Positions 8,061 through 17,300 of a stretch of 64,000 bases of DNA are shown here, piece after piece. Origin of the DNA: Zoogloeaceae bacterium (GTDB lineage: Bacteria > Pseudomonadota > Gammaproteobacteria > Burkholderiales > Rhodocyclaceae); contig JACKLZ010000003.1 of NCBI GenBank assembly GCA_024235675.1, forward strand, positions 1 to 64,000, in the 5' to 3' direction. Position 1 is the stretch's first letter; every line of letters begins with the position of its first letter. Below the pieces are notes generated by a model. It was not told the DNA's origin. It made no database searches and worked only from the letters and a program-made list of their open reading frames with translations. Position numbers and translations under genes: made by a program.

Positions 8061-10943
8061 TTAGCTCAGGCGCATGAACGCGCTGTTGGCCTTGCTCGCC
8101 ATTTGAGCGCAAGGCAGATTGAAGTCTGTTTTCGCCCATTGCGCCAGCGGGTAGCTATAGCGCGTCGGCCCACCAAACGACTTCTTGCTCGCATGCACCG
8201 TAATCGTCCCCGGGCATTCGACCGTGATCCCCCCGTCGATCGTGATGCTCGCCCCGCCCTCGGTGGCGAGCACGATGCGTTTGCCGGCGGCGAAGTCGAT
8301 GTGCTCCATGATGGAGACGAGTTCGAGGTCGTCTTTGGCCTGGAAGGCCATCTCATCGCTTTGCGCCTGCATCTCGATGTCGTCTTTGGCGGCGATCAGG
8401 CTGATGCCGGTGTTGTTTGCGCCGGGGCGAATGGCGCCGGCGAGCAGGCCGATGGCCTGGCCGGTGTGGAGGCGGGTTTTGCCGGCGACGGCGAAGTTGG
8501 TGTCTTCGCCGCTGATCAGGCTGATGGTCTCGCCGTTACTCAGTTGAATGTGCCCGCCGGCGACGAAGCCGAGGCCGGCTTTGGCGCTCTGGATGATGGC
8601 GGGTTCTAGCAGATGGGGGATGTTGCCGGTGGTGGCGGTGTTCTTCTGGCTTGCGTCGGCCAGCGCGGCGTCGAAGTCGGCGCCATCGACCATGCCGCGC
8701 GCGACGGTGTGCAGGGCCTTGAGCGGGGCGGCGTTCGGGTCGATGGTGCTTTGCTTGGGGCCGATGCTACCGATGGCGGCGGCGAGTTGCACGGTTTGAT
8801 GCGTGGCGGCGGCCTTGGAGAGGGTTTGGGCGAGGGCGTCGGCCTGGCCGAGCAGGGCGGCGGCGGGGGCCATGTCGCCGGCTGGCTCGGCGTCGGTGTG
8901 CTGCGCCCAGGTACTCAGGGTGATGCCGCGCGCGGCGCGCAGCGCGCCCCAGGCATCGGTGCGCAGCTCGGCACCGGTGCCCCTGAAACTGCCACGGTAG
9001 TTGTCGGCCTGATGGATGAGGTGGCCGAGGTTGAGCTGGGAGGCGTATTGGGTGCTGTGCAAGGCGGCGCGCTGCTGATTGTCGGTGTCGTCGAAGACGA
9101 GCTGATTGTGGCCGGCGAAGCGGCCGTGGGCGCCGAACTCCTTGCTCTTGAAGCCACTGAGCGCGGCGGCGTGGTTGTGTTCGTTGGCGGCTGCGCCGTG
9201 CCAGGCGGGGCTGTTGCCGCCGGCCAGATTGCCCTGGGCGGCGGGGGCGTGATCGCAGGCTTGATCAAAGACTGAGCGATCGGCCGGTTTGGCGTCGGTG
9301 CCTCCGGGCGTTGGTGTGATGCCGCCCTCTCCCCGGCCGTTGTAGAGCGCACCGAGCACCAGCGGGCGGTCGATGTCGTAACCGAGGAAGGTGACGAAGA
9401 CCTCTTGCCCGATGCGCGGGAGCATATGCCAGCCCATGCCGGGGCCGGCCTGACGGGTGACCACGCGCACCCAGCAACTGCTGCGGTCGTCGGGGGTGTG
9501 GCCTTGTTGCCAGTGAAAGCGGATCTTGACCCGGCCGAGCGCATCGCACCAGATCTCGTCGGCGCCATTGGGGCGGGTTTCGCCTTCGGGGCCGACGACG
9601 ATGGCGCTCATCGGTCCGCTGACGGTGGGGCGTGGGTTGAGGCGGGCGCCGGTGTCGTCGGTGAGTTGGGGGCGCCAGGGGAGGTGGCCGGGTAGCGCTT
9701 CGAAGGCGTTGGCGTAGCCGCGCTCGGCGGCCAGGGCGAGGGTGTCGGGGTCGAGCTGCTCGGGGGCGCGGATGGGCGCGTCGATGGCGTCGAGTGGATC
9801 GTCATGGATTAATTCGCCCGCACCCAGGCGCCGGGCGATGGCGGCCATTGGCTCGCCGCTCAGGTTGTTGATGCCGATGTGGGTGATCTCGCGCAGGGCG
9901 TAGCGCGGCGTCTCGGTGGGGTCGGCCTGCGCGCTCGCGGTGGCCGCCTCGTGCGGGGCGCCGAGCAGGTCGAAGGCGTGGCCGGGGCGGAAGCTGCGCA
10001 CCGTGCCGCGCCCGACAAAGGTGGTGTGGCGCGCTTCGAGCGCTTCCATGCCCAGGCGGGCGTAGCGCTCGGCCTCGCGGGTGTCGGCAAAGGCGTACTG
10101 GCCCGCGTCGTCGTACATCTCAAGCGCCGGGGCCCGCTCGCCGCCGAGGGCCAGCACGGTGGGCACGCGGCTGGCCACCGAGCGCCGGGTCTTGTAGTCG
10201 TAGCTGAGCACTGTCGTCATGCCCGCGCCAAAGCGTCGGTGCGCGCCAAAGGCGACGATGGCGTCCTGGTCTTCTTGCGAATCGGCACGATGGAAGCGGA
10301 TGCCCCGCCCGCCGTTGGCGTGCTCGGAGGACACATCCTCGGGCCAGCGCGGGCTGTCGGCAAACAGACGCATGCGGTGCCCGGCCGGGGCGGCGGTGTC
10401 TTCGTCGATGCACCAGCCGATGCCCTCTTCGGCCAGCAGGCGGGCGACGAAGGCGAAATCCGACTCCTGATATTGAACGCAATAGCTGCGTGCGCGCGCC
10501 GAGCTCAGAAACTCCGCCACCTCCTCGCTCCAGTGCCAGGCGGCCTGATCGGCGTAGTCGGCAAACACCGCCTCGACGATCTGCACCACGGTCTTATCCT
10601 GAAAGACGCGGTTGTGACGCCCCCGCGACAGCAACCAGGTCCATGGCACCACCGTGATCCGGTAGCGGCAGAAGCCGCCGTCGGCGCCGAGTTTGAGCGC
10701 CGCACGCACCAGGGCCGAGCGCGAACTTCGGCTGCCGTCGGCGAGCGTGCTGTGCAGCGTCACCGCCTGACCGAGCAAGGCCTTGAGTTCGATGAAGGCG
10801 TCGGTCGAGAGCAGATCGACACATAGCTCGAAACCTGCCGACACGGCCTCGGTGCCCCACCAGGCTTCGACGGGCAAGTCGAAAGCGGCGTCGCGCCAGC
10901 TGAGCGCGAACAGGCGGGTGTCGGAGGTGAAGGGTGAAAACAT
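8061..10943 (-). CDS. vgrG: VgrG spike protein of a type VI secretion system
   Basis: 960 residues, longer than a minimal VgrG. The N-terminal ~350 residues are gp27-like (phage GpD domain; for example VQYQESDFAFVARLLAEEGI). An OB-fold gp5 region lies at about 460-540 (FHWQQGHTPDDRSSCWVRV, then PRIGQEVFVTFLGYDIDRP). A linker of about 50 residues leads to a shared HNHAAALSGFKSKEFGAHGR block at ~588 and a DUF2345 beta-helical region up to ~890. The C-terminal ~40 residues carry no recognisable effector domain. The trimer forms the tip of the T6SS needle. It heads the effector operon on the minus strand, and no other structural T6SS gene is in the window, so it is an orphan VgrG island relying on a T6SS encoded elsewhere. 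Confidence 0.93.
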   Translation of the reverse strand: MFSPFTSDTRLFALSWRDAAFDLPVEAWWGTEAVSAGFELCVDLLSTDAFIELKALLGQAVTLHSTLADGSRSSRSALVRAALKLGADGGFCRYRITVVPWTWLLSRGRHNRVFQDKTVVQIVEAVFADYADQAAWHWSEEVAEFLSSARARSYCVQYQESDFAFVARLLAEEGIGWCIDEDTAAPAGHRMRLFADSPRWPEDVSSEHANGGRGIRFHRADSQEDQDAIVAFGAHRRFGAGMTTVLSYDYKTRRSVASRVPTVLALGGERAPALEMYDDAGQYAFADTREAERYARLGMEALEARHTTFVGRGTVRSFRPGHAFDLLGAPHEAATASAQADPTETPRYALREITHIGINNLSGEPMAAIARRLGAGELIHDDPLDAIDAPIRAPEQLDPDTLALAAERGYANAFEALPGHLPWRPQLTDDTGARLNPRPTVSGPMSAIVVGPEGETRPNGADEIWCDALGRVKIRFHWQQGHTPDDRSSCWVRVVTRQAGPGMGWHMLPRIGQEVFVTFLGYDIDRPLVLGALYNGRGEGGITPTPGGTDAKPADRSVFDQACDHAPAAQGNLAGGNSPAWHGAAANEHNHAAALSGFKSKEFGAHGRFAGHNQLVFDDTDNQQRAALHSTQYASQLNLGHLIHQADNYRGSFRGTGAELRTDAWGALRAARGITLSTWAQHTDAEPAGDMAPAAALLGQADALAQTLSKAAATHQTVQLAAAIGSIGPKQSTIDPNAAPLKALHTVARGMVDGADFDAALADASQKNTATTGNIPHLLEPAIIQSAKAGLGFVAGGHIQLSNGETISLISGEDTNFAVAGKTRLHTGQAIGLLAGAIRPGANNTGISLIAAKDDIEMQAQSDEMAFQAKDDLELVSIMEHIDFAAGKRIVLATEGGASITIDGGITVECPGTITVHASKKSFGGPTRYSYPLAQWAKTDFNLPCAQMASKANSAFMRLS

Positions 10944-11021
10944 GCGCGCGCGATCCTTGACCGAAGGATACGCATTTTACATAAAATATGACGTCGGGAA
11001 TTGCTTGATGCGGCGAGACGA

Positions 11022-11378
11022 TCAGCGGCGCTTCTTGGGTTTGCGATTGCGTAGCGCGCAGTCGATGGCCAGGCGGGCCCAGGGGGCCATGGCGGCGGGG
11101 CTGTCGAGGGATTCGTCGGGCGCCGTCCAGTAGCCCATGGAGAAGGTTTTGCCGTCGGGTTGTGTGTAGATGAAGCGCTGGCAGCCGGCGTCGGCGAAGG
11201 CCTGTTCGCTTTGCGTGTCGGCCTTCAGGTAGAGCGTGTCCCAGGCTTCGAGGGCGAAGAACAGCTCGTCGAGATAGAAACCCCAGCCGCCGAACATCGG
11301 TTTGACCCGGATCGTGCCCAGCGGCGCGAAGAGCTCTTGCGCGTGGGTGACGATCTCGGGCGGCGGTTTGCGGGGCAT
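11022..11378 (-). CDS. TfoX/Sxy-family N-terminal domain protein
   Basis: 118 residues, a single TfoX-N-like domain: a PMFGGWGFYLDELFFALEAW core, the hallmark of this family, and a basic tail ending NRKPKKRR. Full-length TfoX/Sxy (~200 residues) co-activates competence genes with CRP. Proteins with only the N-terminal domain are common and their function is not established. It ends 79 bases before vgrG and begins 4 bases after metF, so it is likely the last gene of the metF transcript. Confidence 0.8.
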   Translation of the reverse strand: MPRKPPPEIVTHAQELFAPLGTIRVKPMFGGWGFYLDELFFALEAWDTLYLKADTQSEQAFADAGCQRFIYTQPDGKTFSMGYWTAPDESLDSPAAMAPWARLAIDCALRNRKPKKRR

Positions 11379-11382
11379 TGCC

Positions 11383-12219
11383 TCAGCGTGTCAGGCCCAG
11401 GCGCTCGACGATGGTGCTGGTCGGGCCGGCCATGTTCATGCAGTAGAAGTGCAGGCCGGGCGCGCCTTCTTCGATCAGGCGGGCGGAGAGGTCAGTGACC
11501 ACGTCGAGGCCGAAGGCTTTGATCGAGTCGGTGTCGTCGCCGTAGCTCTCGAACTTGCGGCGCATCCAGCGCGGGATCTCGGCGCCGCAGGCGTCGGAGA
11601 AGCGCGCCAGTTTGGAGAAGCTGACGATGGGCATGATGCCGGGCACGATGGGGATCTCGATGCCCATGGCGACGCATTCGTCGCGGAAGTGCAGGTAGGC
11701 GTCGAGGTTGTAGAAGTACTGGGTGATGGCCGAGCTGGCGCCAGCGTCGACCTTGCGCTTGAAGGCGGCGAGGTCGGACTGCGCGGAGCGTGCCTGGGGA
11801 TGGTATTCGGGGTAGGCGGCGACCTCGATGCTGAACCAGTCGCCGGTTTCGCTGCGGATGAACTCGACCAGTTCGTTGGCGTAGCGCAGCTCGCCGGCTT
11901 CGACCGCGCCGGACGGCAGGTCGCCGCGCAGGGCGACGATGCGCCGGATGTTCTTGTCTTGATAGCGTTTGAGGATCTGGCGGATGCTGTCGCCGGTGGC
12001 GCCGACGCAGGACAGATGCGGTGCGGCGGACAGGCCCTCGGCCTGGATCTCGAACACGGTTTCAAAGGTGCGCTCTTGGGTCGAGCCGCCGGCGCCGTAG
12101 GTGACCGAGAAAAACTCGGGCTTGAGCTGGGCCAGCTGTGCACGGGTGCCGCGCAGTTTGTCGACCCCGGCCGGGGTTTGCGGCGGGAAGAATTCGATGG
12201 AGAAGGGTGTCGGGTTCAT
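11383..12219 (-). CDS. metF: 5,10-methylenetetrahydrofolate reductase
   Basis: 278 residues, typical MetF length. It reduces 5,10-methylene-THF to 5-methyl-THF with FAD, supplying the methyl group for methionine synthesis. Diagnostic segments are SIEFFPPQT near the N-terminus (active-site Glu), FFSVTYGAGGST, IVALRGDLP, and FPYE-equivalent AAYPEYHP, with ITQYFYNLDAYLHF in the second half. ATG 12219 overlaps the end of the tlyA-like gene (ATGA) and the open frame upstream is spurious. Co-localisation with ahcY joins two steps of the activated-methyl cycle. Confidence 0.95.
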   Translation of the reverse strand: MNPTPFSIEFFPPQTPAGVDKLRGTRAQLAQLKPEFFSVTYGAGGSTQERTFETVFEIQAEGLSAAPHLSCVGATGDSIRQILKRYQDKNIRRIVALRGDLPSGAVEAGELRYANELVEFIRSETGDWFSIEVAAYPEYHPQARSAQSDLAAFKRKVDAGASSAITQYFYNLDAYLHFRDECVAMGIEIPIVPGIMPIVSFSKLARFSDACGAEIPRWMRRKFESYGDDTDSIKAFGLDVVTDLSARLIEEGAPGLHFYCMNMAGPTSTIVERLGLTR

Positions 12220-13061
12220 GCGTCGTCTGTCTGTTCGTGGAGATGGGCGGCGAGGAAGAATTCTCGGTTGCCGTCGCCGCCGGTGATCGGGCTGTCGAAG
12301 TAGTCGTCGACCGTGAGGCCGGCGGCTTCGGCGGCGCTGCGGATACGGGTTTCGACGCCGGCGTAGAGGCTGTGGTCGCGCACGATGCCGCCTTTGGCGA
12401 GCCCCTCGCGGCCGACTTCGAATTGGGGTTTGACCAGCGCCAGCACGCGGCCGCCGGGGCGCAGCAGGGCCGGCCAGCGGGGGATCAGCAGCGTGAGCGA
12501 GATGAAGCTGGCGTCGCATGCGAGCAGGTCGAAACCGCCGTCGGGCCAGGCGTCGCCGAGGTCGGCGGGGGCGAGGTCGCGGGCGTTGAGGCCTTCGAGG
12601 CAGTCGATGCGCGGGTGCTCGTGCAGCGAGGAGTGCAGCTGGTCGTGGCCGACTTCGACGCCGACCACGCGGGCGGCGCCGGATTGCAGCAGGCAGTCGG
12701 TGAAGCCGCCGGTGGACTGGCCGATGTCGAGCACGGTGAGGCCGTGGGCGGACCAATGACTGTGCGCCATGGCGCCGGCCAGCTTGAGGCCGCCGCGCGA
12801 GACGTAGCGGTCTTCGGCGTCGGGGACGACGAGCAGCGGGGCGTCTTCGTCGAGGGCGAGTGAGGCCTTGCTGATGGTTTGCTCGCCGAGCCGAACCCGG
12901 CCGGCGGCGATCATGCGCTGCGCGACAGTGCGTGACGGGGCGAGGCCGCGGGCAACGAGCAGGCTGTCGACGCGTTGCAGCCCCTGCCGGTCGACCACGG
13001 GCGCAGCGTCGACATTGGGCGTCGGCGCCGAGCGAGCGGTGCGGCGATGGAAGGACTTCAC
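12216..13061 (-). CDS. tlyA: TlyA-family rRNA methyltransferase (hemolysin A-like)
   Basis: 281 residues if GTG 13061 is the start. An S4 RNA-binding domain comes first (RVDSLLVARGLAPSRTVAQRM), then an FtsJ-like Rossmann methyltransferase: RYVSRGGLKL, SAM-binding motif LDIGQSTGGFTDCLLQ, acidic LLACDASFIS, and KPQFEVGREGL. TlyA enzymes 2'-O-methylate 16S and 23S rRNA; in other bacteria the name reflects an old haemolysin assignment. The open frame runs into the preceding gene, so the start is uncertain: GTG 13061 and GTG 12998 are the two candidates between the nitrilase stop and the S4 domain; neither has a strong Shine-Dalgarno. It overlaps metF by 4 bases. Confidence 0.85.
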   Translation of the reverse strand: MKSFHRRTARSAPTPNVDAAPVVDRQGLQRVDSLLVARGLAPSRTVAQRMIAAGRVRLGEQTISKASLALDEDAPLLVVPDAEDRYVSRGGLKLAGAMAHSHWSAHGLTVLDIGQSTGGFTDCLLQSGAARVVGVEVGHDQLHSSLHEHPRIDCLEGLNARDLAPADLGDAWPDGGFDLLACDASFISLTLLIPRWPALLRPGGRVLALVKPQFEVGREGLAKGGIVRDHSLYAGVETRIRSAAEAAGLTVDDYFDSPITGGDGNREFFLAAHLHEQTDDA

Positions 13062-13083
13062 GGGCGCGCCCGGCCTGTTGTCA

Positions 13084-13959
13084 TTATTTGACCTTGATGA
13101 TTTCGACCGGGTGCTCGTAGACGTCCTTGCGCTTGTCGTAGAGCGGGATGGTGGTGCCGCTGAGGCGGTTGCTTTCGAGGTCGGCCAGATCCACGTCGGC
13201 GACCACGATCTGTTCGATGTTGGCCGTGCCTTCGGCGGCGATGCCGTCGCGGGCAAAGGCGAAGTCCGAGGGCGTGATGATGCAGGCCTGGCCGTAGTGC
13301 AGGCCCAGGCCTTCGACGGCGAGGTTGCCGACGGTGCTGGTCATGACCACGAAGACCTGGTTCTCGATGGCGCGGGCATGGCAGCAGTAGCGCACGCGCA
13401 GGAAGCCCTGGCGGTCATCGGTGCACGAGGGTACGAACAGGATGTCGGCGCCGGCTTCGCAGACCATGCGGGCGAGTTCGGGGAATTCGATGTCGTAGCA
13501 GATCAGGATGGCGATCTTGCCGAAGGGCGTGTCGAACAGGCGCAACTGGTCACCGGCGTCGGTGTTCCACTTCTCGCGTTCCCAGCGGGTGCGGTGGATC
13601 TTGTCCTGCTCGTGGATTTCGCCCGTGGGGGTGAAGTAGTAGGCGGTGTTGAGCAGGCGGCCGTCTTCGGTCAGCGTGGGATGGCTGCCGCCGATGAGGT
13701 GCACATTCCACTGCGCGGCCAGCTCCTGCATCAGGTCTTTGTAGCGCTTGGTGTAGTCGTTCATGTTGCGCACGGCGTCGCGCACATCGGTGGTGTCCAT
13801 GAAGGACAGCAGCTGGGTGGTGAAGATCTCGGGCAGCAGGACGAACTGCGGCTTGTAGTCGCCAGCCGCCTTCATGATGAAGCGCACCTGGTTCTCGAAA
13901 CCGGACCAGTCGTGGATCTGACGCAGCAGGTATTGGACAGCAGCAATGCGGACGATCAC
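13084..13959 (-). CDS. Carbon-nitrogen hydrolase (nitrilase superfamily)
   Basis: 291 residues. The Glu-Lys-Cys catalytic triad is visible: Glu in FVLLPEIFTT, Lys in EQDKIHRTRWE, Cys in ILICYDIEFPE. It therefore hydrolyses a C-N bond in an amide, nitrile or carbamoyl compound of unknown identity. GTG 13959 overlaps the stop of the acetyltransferase gene (GTGA) and has GAGGAAA before it, so the two are translationally coupled. In many bacteria the same two domains form one fused protein (acetyltransferase plus nitrilase, as in Bacillus YhcX), which suggests they act on the same pathway. Confidence 0.87.
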   Translation of the reverse strand: MIVRIAAVQYLLRQIHDWSGFENQVRFIMKAAGDYKPQFVLLPEIFTTQLLSFMDTTDVRDAVRNMNDYTKRYKDLMQELAAQWNVHLIGGSHPTLTEDGRLLNTAYYFTPTGEIHEQDKIHRTRWEREKWNTDAGDQLRLFDTPFGKIAILICYDIEFPELARMVCEAGADILFVPSCTDDRQGFLRVRYCCHARAIENQVFVVMTSTVGNLAVEGLGLHYGQACIITPSDFAFARDGIAAEGTANIEQIVVADVDLADLESNRLSGTTIPLYDKRKDVYEHPVEIIKVK

Positions 13960-14612
13960 AGGGAAATTTCCTCGGGGATGGTGGTGGGCTTCGTCGGGTC
14001 GTAGTCCGGATTGAGCCAGGCGATGACCGAGGCGCATCCGCGGGATTCTTCGTCTTCGGGAATGTAGCCCTCGATGACGCCGCAGTAGCTGAAGCCCTCC
14101 TTGAGCTGGAAGCTCAGCACCTGGTCGCGCAGGTCGCCCCACACGACTTTCTGTGCATAGAACTCGGCGTCCATCTCATCGGCGTAGCGGTGGTAGCCGG
14201 GCAGGCGACCGCAGGCGATGATGCGCTTGAGGTTCATGGTGCGGCACAGTGTGCGACGCGCTTCGTAGAGCAGATGGCCGATGCCGCTGCCCTGCATTTC
14301 GGGAGCGACGAAGACTTCCGCGCCGTACAGCGTCTTGCCTTCGGGGTCGTGGTGTTCGAAGGTGCCGGCGCCGGTGATTTCCTTCCAGGTATGCGATTCG
14401 GCCCAGTCGTCCCACAGCACGATCATCGAACTGGCGCAGCCGACCACGCCGTCTTCGGTCTCGGCCACCACCTGGCCTTGCGGGAACACTTCGAGCTGCT
14501 CGCGTAGCTTGCGGCGGCTCCAGGGCGGAATCGAGGGGTAGACGCGGGCTTGCAGTTCGATCAGCGCCGGGATGTCTTCCTTGCGTGTCTGGCGCACCCA
14601 GGGACGTTTCAT
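13956..14612 (-). CDS. GNAT-family N-acetyltransferase
   Basis: 218 residues from ATG 14612, which has AGGAG 6 bases upstream; a TTG two codons earlier is less likely. The acetyl-CoA-binding motif A is seen as EVFVAPEMQGSGIGHLLYEA (Q/R-x-x-G-x-G variant QGSGIG). N-terminal PALIELQARVYP and C-terminal FQLKEGFSYCGVIEGYIP complete the fold. The substrate is unknown. It is coupled to the nitrilase by a 4-base overlap, mirroring proteins in which both domains are fused. A long GC-rich hairpin separates it from ahcY upstream. Confidence 0.85.
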   Translation of the reverse strand: MKRPWVRQTRKEDIPALIELQARVYPSIPPWSRRKLREQLEVFPQGQVVAETEDGVVGCASSMIVLWDDWAESHTWKEITGAGTFEHHDPEGKTLYGAEVFVAPEMQGSGIGHLLYEARRTLCRTMNLKRIIACGRLPGYHRYADEMDAEFYAQKVVWGDLRDQVLSFQLKEGFSYCGVIEGYIPEDEESRGCASVIAWLNPDYDPTKPTTIPEEISL

Positions 14613-14636
14613 ACACAACTCCTGATGGCTCGGAGA

Positions 14637-14673
14637 GCCGGGCCGCCGCCCGGTGCTGTGGCGGCGGCCCGGC
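14637..14673 (-). terminator. 14-bp GC-rich hairpin downstream of ahcY
   Basis: The arms GCCGGGCCGCCGCC and GGCGGCGGCCCGGC are perfect complements with a 9-base loop, between the ahcY stop and the acetyltransferase ATG. No U-tract follows on the minus strand, so it is either an imperfect terminator or an mRNA 3'-end stabiliser/attenuator between the two genes. Confidence 0.5.
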
Positions 14674-14685
14674 CTGCGGGTTGGA

Positions 14686-16095
<1,410 letters not shown>

Positions 16096-16179
16096 CAAAG
16101 AACTCCTAGCTATGACCGGGGGGAGGGGGATCGGCATGCGGGCCTTCTCACGCACCTCCCGTGCCCGGCACGGGTTGAG

Positions 16180-16280
16180 GTCGTGAGCGCCGTTGGTTCT
16201 CACCGCGTGATGCTGCGGCCTCCGAGCCTGGGGCGTCGGTCAGGGCGACCTGACGACCTCGCAGCGCTCCTCGGAAATTG
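16180..16280 (-). ncRNA. S-adenosylhomocysteine (SAH) riboswitch
   Basis: On the minus strand, the 5' part reads CCGAGGAGCGCTGC (16274-16261), followed by a variable GC-rich stem, then CAGGCTCGG, which pairs with the first CCGAG segment, and finally AACGGCGCTCAC (about 16194-16183), which can pair with GAGCGCTG to form the pseudoknot. These are the conserved elements of the SAH riboswitch class found before ahcY in beta- and gammaproteobacteria. Ligand binding turns the downstream gene on. It ends about 85 bases before the ahcY start. Confidence 0.88.
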
Positions 16281-16307
16281 GGTCTGCTCTCGTGAGAACA
16301 GAGACGC

Positions 16308-16337
16308 AGTATACGGCAAGCTTTTGAAAAACATGAA
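16308..16337 (-). promoter_or_regulatory. Probable sigma-70 promoter of the riboswitch-ahcY transcript
   Basis: Minus-strand TATACT (16313-16308) is a near-consensus -10 box about 30 bases before the riboswitch. A weak -35 (TTCATG) lies 18 bases upstream. The -10 is convincing by position; the -35 is poor. Confidence 0.5.
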
Positions 16338-16357
16338 GTGCCTGCGGATCGATGGCG

Positions 16358-17233
16358 TCAATTTTCGTCTGGCCGGCGGCAGGCCTTGAGCACGGCCGCG
16401 TCGTCTTCGTCGGCCCAGCCCAGCGCGCAGGTGCGCTGCAACACCGCTTGCGCCGCGAGCCCCAGCGTGAGGGGGTGACCGACCGCGCGGGCGCAGTCCA
16501 GCGCCAGGCCGATGTCCTTGCTCAGAATGCGGGTGTGGGCGCGCGGGGCGAAGTCGCCGGCCAGCGCACGCGGGATGCGGTCCGCCGCGATCCACGACTG
16601 CCCCGAGCTGGCGCAGACCACGTCGAGCACGGTCGTCGGGTTCAGCCCGAGGCGTTCGGCCAGCGCAAAGGCCTCGCCGGCGGCGCTCAGATTGACGGCT
16701 GCGAGCAGGTTGTTGACCAGCTTGGCCTTGGCGCCGTCGCCGGGATGGGGGCCGATCACGAAGCGCGGTTCGGCCAGTTGCGCCAGCAGCGGCGTGAGCG
16801 ATTCGATCAGTGCCGGATCGCCGCCCAGCATCATGCTCATGCTGCCGGCCCGGGCGCGTGCGGGGCCGCCCGAAATGGGCGCGTCCAGCGTTTGCCAGCC
16901 GGCGCGGGACAGATGCTCGGCGCAGTGCTCCACGTCGTCGGGTGCGATGGTGCTGCAGATGATTACCGCGCGGCCCTTGCCGTCGATGCTCGCCACGCCA
17001 TCGGTGCCGAGCAGCACCTCGCGGGTCTCCTCGCCGGTGCCCACCACGGTGATGACCACGTCCACCGACTCGGCCAGCGCCGCCGGGCTGGCGGCAATGG
17101 TGGCGCCCGCGGTGTGGGCGATGGTCTCCGGCCCGCTGCGCAGATCGCGCACCGTGAGCGCAACGCCGCGCTCGCTCAGATTGAGGGCCATGGCCAGACC
17201 CATGTTGCCAATGCCGATGATGCCAGCGCGCAT
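16358..17233 (-). CDS. NAD(P)-dependent beta-hydroxyacid dehydrogenase family protein
   Basis: 291 residues. The N-terminal Rossmann motif GIIGIGNMGLAMALNL, substrate-binding DAPISGGPARARAGSMSMM, catalytic-Lys segment GDGAKAKLVNNLL and the C-terminal FAPRAHTRILSKDIGLAL define the 3-hydroxyisobutyrate/tartronate-semialdehyde/glyoxylate reductase family. The exact substrate cannot be read from sequence. ATG 17233 has GGGAG at suitable spacing; the longer open frame is not supported. It stands alone between the ahcY promoter region and the exchanger gene. Confidence 0.87.
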   Translation of the reverse strand: MRAGIIGIGNMGLAMALNLSERGVALTVRDLRSGPETIAHTAGATIAASPAALAESVDVVITVVGTGEETREVLLGTDGVASIDGKGRAVIICSTIAPDDVEHCAEHLSRAGWQTLDAPISGGPARARAGSMSMMLGGDPALIESLTPLLAQLAEPRFVIGPHPGDGAKAKLVNNLLAAVNLSAAGEAFALAERLGLNPTTVLDVVCASSGQSWIAADRIPRALAGDFAPRAHTRILSKDIGLALDCARAVGHPLTLGLAAQAVLQRTCALGWADEDDAAVLKACRRPDEN

Positions 17234-17300
17234 GCCGTGCTCCCGAAAGTCAGCGCCCGCAGGCGGATCGCTCGACTGTACCGCCCCCGCGCCCGTCCGG

